NCBI GenBank assembly: GCA_038528235.1
Contig: JBCBEX010000047.1
Location: forward strand, 1-34,095
Direction of reading: 5' to 3'
Source of the DNA: JBCBEX01 sp038528235
GTDB taxonomy: Bacteria > Bacteroidota > Rhodothermia > Rhodothermales > Rubricoccaceae
Length of the DNA: 34,095 bases
This document shows positions 24,610 through 31,943 of this stretch, in pieces (positions within the stretch are counted from its first letter, which is position 1; each line of letters begins with the position of its first letter). Under the pieces are notes generated by a model. The model searched no databases and was not told the origin of the DNA. It saw nothing but the letters and a program-made list of their open reading frames with translations. The translations under genes and the position numbers were made by a program.

Positions 24610-24924
24610 TTAGGGATTCTTTGAGAGCACCGTGTCCAACTGGTCAGCTAGTGCGTTGGCTTCTGCTCCGAGCGAGGCCTGTGCCTCCTCGAATTCGCCC
24701 TCGCGTGCGTCCATTTCCTCGGCAAGTTGGAGCAGAGCCAGAACAGCCAGAGTAAGGTCTGGCTGGTTCGGGATTTGCCGCTTGAGCCGAGTAAGTCGCC
24801 CGCTGACCTGGTCCGCCAGCTTGCGCATCAAGGCTTCTTTGTCGCTTCGCACCTTGAGGGGGTACTCGCGGTCGAGAACACGGACGCGGATGGAGCGCAC
24901 GTCCGCCGGATGGGGGTCGGGCAT
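24610..24924 (-). CDS. zapA: cell division protein ZapA
   Basis: 104-aa FtsZ-ring-associated protein that bundles FtsZ filaments. ZapA fold: N-terminal beta segment SIRVRVLDREYPLKVRSDKEALMRKLADQV, then LTLAVLALLQLAEEMDAREGEFE and a C-terminal coiled coil. Preceded by 15 bp after the coiled-coil gene, so co-transcribed with it; about 130 bp before the probable 6S RNA. In that gap a further stem is visible on the minus strand (ACGGC-gctt-GCCGT inside GTCCGG/CCTGGAC, about 24495-24525). Confidence 0.88.
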   Translation of the reverse strand: MPDPHPADVRSIRVRVLDREYPLKVRSDKEALMRKLADQVSGRLTRLKRQIPNQPDLTLAVLALLQLAEEMDAREGEFEEAQASLGAEANALADQLDTVLSKNP

Positions 24925-24939
24925 GGCTGAGGCGGTGGG

Positions 24940-25221
24940 CTAGTCAGCGTCGGCGTTTGGCCGGTCAGTGGGTTGGGCGAGGAGCGTGTCCACGGTGGCG
25001 AGAAAGCGTTGGACCTGCAAGCGCATCGCCGTGCGATCCCCTTCGAGCGGTAGAGTCGGGCGGTCGTCTATCTCCAACTCCGCGATACGCTCGGCCAGTC
25101 GGATGTTTTCCTCGCGCAACCGCTCGATCTCGCGAGCGGCGGCCTCGACGCGCGCGCGGAGCCGTGCCAACCCATCGAGGTTCGGGGCACGATCAGCAGG
25201 TGGTGGGATATCCGTGGGCAT
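24940..25221 (-). CDS. small coiled-coil protein, possible division factor
   Basis: 93 aa with a central heptad-rich helix (LDGLARLRARVEAAAREIERLREENIRLAERIAELE, about 15-50). No signal peptide. Its place immediately before zapA and after pheT matches the small hypothetical coiled-coil gene commonly found with zapA, and it may be a ZapB-like partner; that role is inferred. Only weak sequence features, but the open frame, codon use and tight 15-bp spacing to zapA support a real gene. Confidence 0.75.
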   Translation of the reverse strand: MPTDIPPPADRAPNLDGLARLRARVEAAAREIERLREENIRLAERIAELEIDDRPTLPLEGDRTAMRLQVQRFLATVDTLLAQPTDRPNADAD

Positions 25222-25242
25222 GAGCGCGGGAGGTGGCGGGAA

Positions 25243-25250
25243 TTGACAAA
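25243..25250 (-). promoter_or_regulatory. possible -7 element of the coiled-coil/zapA/6S unit
   Basis: TACCTTTG on the minus strand matches the Bacteroidota -7 consensus TAnnTTTG, 22 bp before the start at 25221. The -33 region is a poor match (TTTCCT, 17-bp spacer). Confidence 0.45.
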
Positions 25251-25368
25251 GGTACGGCGGCGGCGTCAGGAAGGAAACGGCGAGCCCGAACGGCCGAGCT
25301 AGGGACGCAGTAAGGCGGCACGAGGACTAGACGCCGCAAATGGAGCGGTGCGCTCGTTCGACCTTCGA

Positions 25369-27993
25369 CTAGCCCCGTAGCGTCGCGCTGTGCTCGCGGG
25401 TGAGTTGCTTCAGAATGCCCTTCATCTGCTTGTCGACCTGCTTGTCCGTGAGCGTACGGTCGGCCCCGAAGCGCAGCGCGAACGCTACCGACTTCTGCCC
25501 ATCCTCAATGCGGTCGCCCTCGTAGAGATCGAACACGCGGGCATCCTGGAGGAGCTTACCGCCGGCCTTGCGCACCGTCTGGAGCATCGGCCCGACGGGC
25601 TCGCCCGAGGCAACGGCTACGGCGAGATCGCGCTCGACAACGGGGAAGCGGCTGATGGGCTCGTAGCCGCCACCGAGCCGCTTCGCCGCGCGCCGCACGA
25701 GCGCGTCCCAGTCGAGTTCGGCGAAGAAGACCTGCTGCTGGAGATCGAACTGCTCCATGAGTGCGTCCGACACGCGCGCAATGGTGCCGACGACGACCCC
25801 GCCGCCGCGTCCAGGCAGCTTCAGGTCAAGGCGGTATGCGAGCAATGCGTCGCCGGTCGTGACGGCTTCGGTAAATACGCTGGTGCTGTCGAGCGGAAGC
25901 CCAAGGCTGTCGAGGACGTGCGCCACGACGCCCTTCACGTCATAGAAGTCGACGGCGCGAGCGCTCTGGTCCCAGTCTGCTTCCTGCACGCGTCCGCTCA
26001 TGCCGATGATGAGGTTGGTGCGCTCACGGTAGCCCTCCACGGGCGATTCCGCCGTGCGTGCGGCATCGGCGGTGCGGCCGTACACGTGGCCGAACTCGGC
26101 GAGGCGAAGCGCGCCCGCACCACGGTTCTGGTTGTAGGCCATCGCCGTGAGCAGGCCCGGCAGCAGGCTCGGGCGCAGCACGGCCATCTCCTCCGACTGC
26201 GGGTTGAGCGTCGCCGCGACGGCCCACGGCTCGCCCACGAGCGACTCGGCGGCGAATTGCTCCGCGACCGCGTTGGGCAGTAGCGAGTTGGAGTAGACCT
26301 CGCGGAAGCCTAGCCCGACGAGGTGCTGGAGCGTGCGGTGGCGCAACGCGAGACTCGGCGCGAGCGCCTGCGGGCGAAGCGGCACCGCCGTGCGGCCCGG
26401 CTGCGGGATGTTGTCGTAGCCGTAGAGCCGCGCCACCTCCTCAATGAGGTCGATCTCGCGCTCGATGTCGGGGCGGAACGTCGGGACGGTGCAGCGGAGC
26501 GCCGCGTCGTCCGCAGATTCGGCGGCCTCCTCAGGGGTCTCACCTAGCAGAACGCCCTCGGCAAACGCCGCGAGCGTGGTGCCTGCGTCGTCGTTTACCT
26601 CGATGCCGATGGCGGTCAGCAGCCGCACGATCTCGTCCGTGTCGATCTCCACACCGAGCACCTGCGTGACGCGCGCCGGACGCAGCGCGATCTCCTTCGA
26701 CTCGATGGGCGCGGGGTACGCGTCTACGATGCCGGGGACGATCTCGCCGCCGGCTAACTCGGCGATCAACGCAGCCGCCCGGGCGGCCGCACGGACGGCG
26801 CCGTTGGGGTCCACACCGCGCTCGAAGCGGTACGATGCGTTCGTCTGGAGGCCGAGGCCTTTTGCCGCGCGGCGGATCGTGACGGGATCGAAGTAGGCGC
26901 TCTCCAGCAGCACGGTCGTCGTGCTGTCCGAGACCTCGGAGTTTTGCCCGCCCATGATGCCGGCAATCGCGACCGAGCGCTCAGCGTCGCAGATCATCAG
27001 CGTGTTCTCGGGCAACTTCCGCTCGACATCGTCGAGGGTCGTGAACGTCTCGCCCGGCTCGGACATGCGCACGCGGATCGTGCTCTCCCGAGCACTCCCA
27101 TCAGAGCCGTCCGCGCCGGCGAGGAGGTCCGCGTCGAAGGCGTGGAGCGGCTGGCCGAGTTCGAAGAGGACGTAGTTCGTCACGTCCACAACGTTGTTGA
27201 TCGGCCGCTCGCCGATGGCTTCGAGGCGGCGCTTGAGCCACGCGGGCGACTCGCCCACGGTGACGCCGCGAATGAGCATCGCGGCATAGCGCGGGCACGC
27301 TGCCTCGTTTTCGATCTCGACGCCGACGTGCTCCGCGATGGCCCCGCCTGCCTCAGGCTCGTCCACGACGGGCGGCGCGAGGTGCTGGTGCGTCACCGCG
27401 GCCACGTCGCGCGCCACGCCGAGGTGGCTCGTCGCGTCGGGGCGGTTGGGCGTGATTGCGATCTCGATGACGGTGTCACGCTCGGCGAGACCTTGCGCTT
27501 CGAGGTAGTCGGCGAACGGCGTCCCGACCTCGGCGCTCTCGTCCAGCACAAGGATGCCGTCGTGGTCGTCGCCAAGGCCGAGTTCGTCCTCGGCGCAGAT
27601 CATCCCGAACGAGACCTCGCCGCGGATCTTGCCCTTCTTGATCTGGACGGGCTCCTTCGTGTGCGGGTCCTTGCGCGAGGGCAGCATCAGCGTCGTCCCG
27701 ACGGTCGCCACCGGCACCTTCTGCCCGGCCGCTACGTTCGGCGCGCCGCAGACGATCTGCACCGGGCCGTCTGGGCTGTGCGCGCCGAGGTCCACCGTAC
27801 AGAGCGTGAGCCGGTCCGCGTCCGGGTGCTGGCGCGTGTCGAGGACGTGCCCCACCACGACCCCGTCCACCTCGGGCCCGACGTACGTGACTTCCTCGAC
27901 TTCGAGGCCGAGCATGGTGAGCGTGTCCGCGAGGTGGTCCGTCGCGAGGCCATGGGCGACGTACTCGCCGAGCCAGTTGGTTGAAATGTTCAT
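25369..27993 (-). CDS. pheT: phenylalanyl-tRNA synthetase beta subunit
   Basis: 874-aa subunit of the alpha2beta2 PheRS that charges tRNA-Phe. N-terminal core (MNISTNWLGEYV), EMAP-type tRNA-binding domain about 40-155 (VVVGHVLDTRQHPDADRLTLCTVDLG, with QIVCGAPNVAAGQKVPVA), B3/B4 editing domain about 215-410 (NNVVDVTNYVLFELGQPLHAFDAD), B5 domain about 425-540, the core fold, and the C-terminal FDX-ACB domain (from about 780, FPVVERDLAVAV). Slightly long for the family owing to an acidic insert in B5 (GETPEEAAESADDA). Its start at 27993 lies 6 bp after the vapC stop, so it depends on read-through from a toxin gene. The stop overlaps a two-copy TTCGACC heptamer at 25357-25370. Confidence 0.97.
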   Translation of the reverse strand: MNISTNWLGEYVAHGLATDHLADTLTMLGLEVEEVTYVGPEVDGVVVGHVLDTRQHPDADRLTLCTVDLGAHSPDGPVQIVCGAPNVAAGQKVPVATVGTTLMLPSRKDPHTKEPVQIKKGKIRGEVSFGMICAEDELGLGDDHDGILVLDESAEVGTPFADYLEAQGLAERDTVIEIAITPNRPDATSHLGVARDVAAVTHQHLAPPVVDEPEAGGAIAEHVGVEIENEAACPRYAAMLIRGVTVGESPAWLKRRLEAIGERPINNVVDVTNYVLFELGQPLHAFDADLLAGADGSDGSARESTIRVRMSEPGETFTTLDDVERKLPENTLMICDAERSVAIAGIMGGQNSEVSDSTTTVLLESAYFDPVTIRRAAKGLGLQTNASYRFERGVDPNGAVRAAARAAALIAELAGGEIVPGIVDAYPAPIESKEIALRPARVTQVLGVEIDTDEIVRLLTAIGIEVNDDAGTTLAAFAEGVLLGETPEEAAESADDAALRCTVPTFRPDIEREIDLIEEVARLYGYDNIPQPGRTAVPLRPQALAPSLALRHRTLQHLVGLGFREVYSNSLLPNAVAEQFAAESLVGEPWAVAATLNPQSEEMAVLRPSLLPGLLTAMAYNQNRGAGALRLAEFGHVYGRTADAARTAESPVEGYRERTNLIIGMSGRVQEADWDQSARAVDFYDVKGVVAHVLDSLGLPLDSTSVFTEAVTTGDALLAYRLDLKLPGRGGGVVVGTIARVSDALMEQFDLQQQVFFAELDWDALVRRAAKRLGGGYEPISRFPVVERDLAVAVASGEPVGPMLQTVRKAGGKLLQDARVFDLYEGDRIEDGQKSVAFALRFGADRTLTDKQVDKQMKGILKQLTREHSATLRG

Positions 27994-27999
27994 CGCGGA

Positions 28000-28422
28000 T
28001 TACGAGGCGTCGAAATCTTGAGGACGGAGAGCTTTCTTGGGAAGTGCACGCAGCACGGCCCGGTCATAGGTCAGAAGCGGAACGTCAAGCCGCTCAGCGA
28101 GCACGACGTACTCGCTATCGTAGGGGGTCAATTCGAGATCGAAGGCCCGGCGGAGCACAGTCTCCGAATCGACGGGGAAAGTCTGGATGAGTGCTTCCGC
28201 CGCCGCCATGCGCTGCACTGCTTCATTGAGCGTGAGTGTGCTTCCTGGAATCGAAGCATCTTGACTGCGGACGTATTGCATCAAGGTGCTGCGTAACTCG
28301 CTGCGCCATAGCGGTGGGGCACACCAAGCTGAATCCTGGTCGAGGATGCCACGGACCGCAGGCGAATGCGTAGGGTGCTCCAGTAGGAGATACGTGAGCG
28401 TTACTGTGTCGACGCAGATCAT
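28000..28422 (-). CDS. vapC: VapC-type PIN-domain toxin
   Basis: 140-aa PIN ribonuclease. The acidic metal-binding quartet is present: Asp5 (MICVDTVTLT), Glu42 (WRSELR), Asp102 (YDSEYVVLAE) and Asp120 (LLTYDRAVL), so it should be active. VapC toxins cut tRNA or rRNA and are held in check by their partner VapB. The gene overlaps vapB by 4 nt (ATGA at 28419-28422) and ends 6 bp before pheT, embedding it in the pheST operon. Cellular target unknown. Confidence 0.9.
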   Translation of the reverse strand: MICVDTVTLTYLLLEHPTHSPAVRGILDQDSAWCAPPLWRSELRSTLMQYVRSQDASIPGSTLTLNEAVQRMAAAEALIQTFPVDSETVLRRAFDLELTPYDSEYVVLAERLDVPLLTYDRAVLRALPKKALRPQDFDAS

Positions 28423-28661
28423 GGTCGGCCTGCCCGCAATCGGTTGACGAGCATATCGGGGTCATCGTCAATGCGCGGTCCTGCTGTGCGGAGCGCGTCG
28501 ATACGGGCGATGGCGCGCTGCCGCGACTCGTCGTCACGCAGCGCCTGCTCCAGCAGCGCCACCACCTCACGGTCGAGGCTGCGTTGGTGCGCTTCAGCAC
28601 GAGCCTGCAGCCGGGCATGCAGGGCCTCCGGAAGCTCACGAACGGTCAGCGTAGTAGGCAT
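28419..28661 (-). CDS. vapB: VapB-type antitoxin (FitA/RHH class)
   Basis: 80 aa from the ATG at 28661 (MPTTLTVRELPEALHARL); the longer TTG start at 28667 is less likely. The N-terminal ribbon-helix-helix (about 3-42, LTVRELPEALHARLQARAEAHQRSLDREVVALLEQAL) is of the FitA/plasmid-stability type and should bind an operator. The acidic, flexible C-terminus (DDDPDMLVNRLRAGRP) would block the toxin. Located 47 bp after the pheS stop. Autoregulation of its own promoter would also affect downstream pheT, if a promoter exists here; none is obvious. Confidence 0.88.
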   Translation of the reverse strand: MPTTLTVRELPEALHARLQARAEAHQRSLDREVVALLEQALRDDESRQRAIARIDALRTAGPRIDDDPDMLVNRLRAGRP

Positions 28662-28708
28662 AGCCAATCAAGGCGAATGACAAAGGCAGGTGACTAGAGA
28701 CCTGTTCG

Positions 28709-29746
28709 CTAGAACTGGCTCAGAAAACGTACGTCGTTCTCGTAGAAGAGCCGGATATCGCCGATGCCGTGCTTGAGCATGCACATCCGCTCGATGCCCA
28801 TGCCGAAGGCGTAGCCGGTGTAGCGCTCGGCGTCGATGCCGACGTTGGTGAGCACGTTGGGGTCGACCATGCCGCAGCCGAGGATCTCCATCCAGCGCCC
28901 GCCGCCGGGTAGGCTCTCGTCGGCCCACCAGATGTCGACCTCCGCGCTGGGCTCGGTGAACGGGAAGAAGCTTGGTCGGAAACGCATGCGCACGCCCGCG
29001 CCGAAGAGCGCCTCGGCGAAGCGCACGAGAATCTCCTTGAGGTCGGCGAAGGTCACGCCCTCATCGATCACGAGGCCCTCGACTTGGTGGAAGAGGCAGT
29101 ATGACTTGTAGGTGATGCGCTCGTTGCGGAAGACACGGCCCGGCGCGATCACGCGGATCGGCGGGGGTGTGTGCTCCATCACGCGCACCTGCACCGGCGA
29201 CGTATGCGTGCGGAGGACCGTGCCGGGGCCGTTCGGCGGCGGCGCGTCGAGGAAGAACGTGTCCTGCATGTCCCGTGCCGGGTGTTCCGGGCCGAAGTTG
29301 AGCGCGGAGAAGTTGTGCCAGTCGTCCTCGATCTCGGGGCCTTCGGCGACGCCGAAGCCGAAGCCTGCGAAGATGGCCTCGATCTCCATGCGCGTCTGCG
29401 TGAGCGGGTGGATCGAGCCGTGCGGGGCAGGCGTGCGGCCCGGCAGCGTGAGGTCGAGGTCGACGCCCGCGGCTTGCTCGGCAGCCTTGAGCACGTCCTG
29501 CGCTTCAGCAAGCTTCGCCTCGGCGGCCTGCTTGAGCGCGTTGAGCTGCTGGCCGAACGCCCGGCGGTCCTCCGGCGCAACGTCCTTCATGCGGCCGAAG
29601 AGAGCCGTCACGCGCCCGCTCTTGCGCCCCAGCCAGTCGATGCGCGCAGCTTCGATGGCGTCGGCGTCAGATAGGTCGGCGGCGGCGATCTCGTCGTGGA
29701 GCGCCGCGATCAGCGCGTCGGGCGAGGTGTCGAGGTCGGTGGACAT
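28709..29746 (-). CDS. pheS: phenylalanyl-tRNA synthetase alpha subunit
   Basis: 345-aa catalytic subunit that activates phenylalanine. N-terminal coiled coil (about 1-95), then the class II core: GSIHPLTQTRMEIEAIF, GFGVAEGPEIEDDWHNF, HPARDMQDTFF, LRTHTSPVQVR, motif 2 GRVFRNERITYKSYCLFHQVEGL, FRPSFFPFTEPSAEVD, and motif 3 GMGIERMCMLKHGIGDIRLF. Normal length. Preceded by the MITE-like repeat and the rplT terminator. vapBC now separates it from pheT. Confidence 0.97.
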   Translation of the reverse strand: MSTDLDTSPDALIAALHDEIAAADLSDADAIEAARIDWLGRKSGRVTALFGRMKDVAPEDRRAFGQQLNALKQAAEAKLAEAQDVLKAAEQAAGVDLDLTLPGRTPAPHGSIHPLTQTRMEIEAIFAGFGFGVAEGPEIEDDWHNFSALNFGPEHPARDMQDTFFLDAPPPNGPGTVLRTHTSPVQVRVMEHTPPPIRVIAPGRVFRNERITYKSYCLFHQVEGLVIDEGVTFADLKEILVRFAEALFGAGVRMRFRPSFFPFTEPSAEVDIWWADESLPGGGRWMEILGCGMVDPNVLTNVGIDAERYTGYAFGMGIERMCMLKHGIGDIRLFYENDVRFLSQF

Positions 29747-30045
29747 GGCAGGAGTCGGGGAGACGGCGAGGTGAAGGAGACGAAGATCGGAAGCAGCGCG
29801 TGAGGCAACGCCGAAGATTTGCTCACATCTCTTCGTCTTGTCATCCTGAGCGAAGGCGATAGCCGGAGTCGAAGAGCTTGCCCTCGCGGACGCGGGGGAT
29901 CTGCGGGTCAGCGTCCGAGTCCCGATCAGAGCGCCGAGTTGAACATAGATCCTTTACTGCGTGAACCTGCGGTTTGACTCGCTTTGCTCGCTCAGGATGA
30001 CACAAATGAGGATAATGGACTCGACATGGCAGAACGAGAAACGCC
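29747..30045. repeat. MITE-like intergenic element with inverted ends, between rplT and pheS
   Basis: About 300 bp without a gene. A 14-bp inverted pair, GTCATCCTGAGCGA at 29840-29853 and its exact complement at 29988-30001, bounds a 162-bp segment. The end sequence is of the GTCATCCTGAGCGAAG type that recurs in intergenic repeats of many bacteria. No coding capacity and no clear target duplication. No promoter for pheS was recognised in the remainder. Confidence 0.75.
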
Positions 30046-30087
30046 CGCGCCGCGATGCGTTGGGGCATCGCAGGGCGGGCGTTCTCG
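30046..30087 (-). terminator. two-tier terminator after rplT
   Basis: On the minus strand GAGAACGCCCGC pairs with GCGGGCGTTTCTC, enclosing a second stem GCGATGC/GCATCGC. It lies 18 bp after the rplT stop. The short TTTCTC end is a weak U tract, so read-through to pheS is possible. Confidence 0.75.
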
Positions 30088-30105
30088 TCGAGCAGCGGCA
30101 GCAGC

Positions 30106-30459
30106 CTAGGCGGCGGCTTTGGCCTGCTCGACGACGGACGTAAAGGCTTCCGCGTCGTGGACGGCGAGGTCAGCGAGCACTTTACGGTTGAGAGGCACGT
30201 TGGCCTTCTTCAACCCACTGATAAGGCGCGAGTAGCTCATGCCATTCAGCCGGGCCGCCGCGTTGATACGCGTGATCCACAGCTTCCGGAACTGCCGCTT
30301 GCGTTGGCGGCGGTCGCGGTAGGCGAACTGCATCGCCCTATCAACGGAGTGCATGGCAACGGTGCGAACGTTGCTACGGCGACCCCAGTAGCCTTTCGCC
30401 TGCAAGAGCATCTTGCGGCGACGGCGACGGGAAGCCACGAGGTTACGAGCGCGTGGCAT
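30106..30459 (-). CDS. rplT: 50S ribosomal protein L20
   Basis: 117-aa early-assembly 23S rRNA-binding protein; in some bacteria it also represses its own operon. Begins MPRARNLVASRRRRRKMLLQ and shows GYWGRRSNVRTVAMHSVDRAMQFAYRDRR and RINAAARLNGMSYSRLISGL, the family's conserved core. Normal length. 58 bp after rpmI in the order rpmI-rplT. Confidence 0.97.
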   Translation of the reverse strand: MPRARNLVASRRRRRKMLLQAKGYWGRRSNVRTVAMHSVDRAMQFAYRDRRQRKRQFRKLWITRINAAARLNGMSYSRLISGLKKANVPLNRKVLADLAVHDAEAFTSVVEQAKAAA

Positions 30460-30517
30460 TTGATTCTCCGGGTAGGGGGGCTAAAACAGTGAACGGGAAG
30501 TCGAGATGCAACGGCGT

Positions 30518-30712
30518 TTAGCCGGTGATCATGCGCTTGACGCGGGGCTCATCGGCGGGCGACACGAGGGTCGTCTCGCGGAGATTCCGCTTGCGCTTGG
30601 GCGACTTCTTGGTGAGGATGTGGGAGGCGAAGGCCTTCTTGCGCTTGACGCGGCCGGTGCCGGTCAGCGAGAAGCGCTTCTTCGCTCCACTGTTGGACTT
30701 CATCTTAGGCAT
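30518..30712 (-). CDS. rpmI: 50S ribosomal protein L35
   Basis: 64-aa basic protein: MPKMKSNSGAKKRFSLTGTGRVKRKKAFASHIL, then KSPKRKRNLRE and DEPRVKRMITG, the standard L35 pattern. Usually follows infC directly; here an extra gene and a promoter-like element lie between them. Confidence 0.97.
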   Translation of the reverse strand: MPKMKSNSGAKKRFSLTGTGRVKRKKAFASHILTKKSPKRKRNLRETTLVSPADEPRVKRMITG

Positions 30713-30747
30713 GACAGCCTCGAATGGATCGGATGAACAGAGAACCG

Positions 30748-30755
30748 CAAATATA
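30748..30755 (-). promoter_or_regulatory. probable -7 promoter element of rpmI-rplT
   Basis: TATATTTG on the minus strand (30755-30748), an exact TAnnTTTG, 35 bp before the rpmI start. No clear -33 box is seen in the GC-rich sequence upstream. It would give rpmI-rplT independence from the infC transcript. Confidence 0.6.
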
Positions 30756-30897
30756 GGGGGCGATCGCGTGGGTTCCGGGGCGTACCCAGCATTCGGCTAA
30801 AGCTTCACGAGGGAGCAGAGTGATTCCGTGCTCCGGTCTTTCGGTGCTTCAGTGTTTCCTGCAGCTCTTCGATGAACGGAGCACTACTTCACAAGCC

Positions 30898-31179
30898 TCA
30901 TTCGACTATGCGCCCTCGTTCGGTAAGTGCCACGCGAAGGCCAGGGCCGAACGAGTCCTCTTCGCTCCAGCCAAGGTGGACGTGAAAACCCTCAGGGTAG
31001 TCATCCTCGGCCAGTTGAGAGAACACCCGTGCGAAGGAGCGACATGCCTCGCGGTCTAGCGCGAGCACGACGCCGTCTCCACTCTCGACCTGGTCGGGGT
31101 AGACCTCAAGTTGGAAGCGCCCCGCATCACCGGAGTCGAATGGGATCGTAATGCTGCCTCCTTTTTGCTCGGGAGCCAT
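30898..31179 (-). CDS. Imm32-like small protein inserted between infC and rpmI
   Basis: 93 aa from the ATG at 31179 (MAPEQKGGSITIPFDSGDAG). The block VVLALDREACRSFARVFSQLAED followed by GFHVHLGWSEEDSFGPGLRVAL resembles the Imm32 immunity family (a Leu-rich helix, then a HVHL strand), proteins that protect against polymorphic toxins. Recognition is from memory and tentative. Acidic, cytosolic, with no toxin gene or secretion module nearby. It sits 63 bp after infC and 185 bp before rpmI, in a spot normally empty. Function unknown if the family assignment is wrong. Confidence 0.6.
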   Translation of the reverse strand: MAPEQKGGSITIPFDSGDAGRFQLEVYPDQVESGDGVVLALDREACRSFARVFSQLAEDDYPEGFHVHLGWSEEDSFGPGLRVALTERGRIVE

Positions 31180-31242
31180 AGCAATACGCTATCAGTAACG
31201 CGACTGAAACACTGGATCACTGAACCACCGAAAAACTCCCCG

Positions 31243-31794
31243 CTACTTCTTCTTGCTGTCGGGCGAGAGCAGCAGCGTCATGCGGCGGCCCTCCATCTGC
31301 GGGGCCTGGTCCACCTTCGCGATGTCCTGCAACTCCTCGATGAAGCGCGCGAGCAGGTCGAGACCGCGGTCCTTGTAGATGATGTCGCGGCCGCGGAACT
31401 GGACCCACGCCTTCACCTTGTTGCCCTCTTCGAGGAATTCGCGGGCGTGCTTCGTCTTGAAGCCAAAGTCGTGGTCGTCCGTGTTGGGGCGGAAGCGTAC
31501 CTCCTTCAGCTCGCCCTGGCGCGCCTGCTTCTTGCGCTGCTCCTTGATCTTCTTCTGCTGCTCGTAGCGGTATTTCCCGAAGTCCATGATCTTGCACACG
31601 GGCGGGTCCGCGTTCGGGGCGATCTCGACGAGGTCGAGGCCGCGGCGCTGCGCGAGTTCCAGGGCGCGGTCAAGGTCGTAGATGCCGTGCTCGCCTTGAG
31701 GGTCGACGACGCGCACGCGGTTCGCGCGGATGCGGTCGTTCACACGGGTCTGGGGTTCGCGCCGCGGCTGGGGGCGGTTGTATCTCCGGGCTAT
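31243..31794 (-). CDS. infC: translation initiation factor IF-3, probable AUA start
   Basis: IF-3 binds the 30S subunit and rejects incorrect start codons. N-domain (RVNDRIRANRVRVVDPQGEHGIYDL), linker helix (KYRYEQQKKIKEQRKKQ) and C-domain (VRFRPNTDDHDFGFK, FLEEGNKVKAWVQFRGRDI) are complete. The frame has no ATG: it opens after a stop at 31828-31830 with TTG at 31827. The ATA at 31794 is preferred because AAGAGG lies 6 nt upstream (31806-31801), the product then begins ARRYNRPQPRREP as IF-3s typically do, and the promoter leaves only about 12 nt before the TTG. It gives 183 aa. A rare start is typical of infC and lets IF-3 repress its own translation. Confidence 0.95.
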   Translation of the reverse strand: MARRYNRPQPRREPQTRVNDRIRANRVRVVDPQGEHGIYDLDRALELAQRRGLDLVEIAPNADPPVCKIMDFGKYRYEQQKKIKEQRKKQARQGELKEVRFRPNTDDHDFGFKTKHAREFLEEGNKVKAWVQFRGRDIIYKDRGLDLLARFIEELQDIAKVDQAPQMEGRRMTLLLSPDSKKK

Positions 31795-31845
31795 GGTTGG
31801 CCTCTTAGGTTGGTTGTTGGAATGCAATCAGATACAATGGGTGCT

Positions 31846-31874
31846 CGAATAGACCCACAAAAGGAACTTTTCAA
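31846..31874 (-). promoter_or_regulatory. probable infC promoter
   Basis: On the minus strand TTGAAA (31874-31869), 17-bp spacer, TATTCG (31851-31846). Transcription would start near 31839, about 45 nt before the ATA codon. Confidence 0.55.
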
Positions 31875-31943
31875 CGCCGCGATAGGGGGGCGAGGTTTCG
31901 ATTCCGGCCCGGAAAGCTACGTCCAGCGCTGAGAGCCGCGCAC

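Noticed and set aside
26944..27984. Plus-strand ORF of 346 codons opposite pheT
   Set aside because: Antisense shadow; no recognisable domain.
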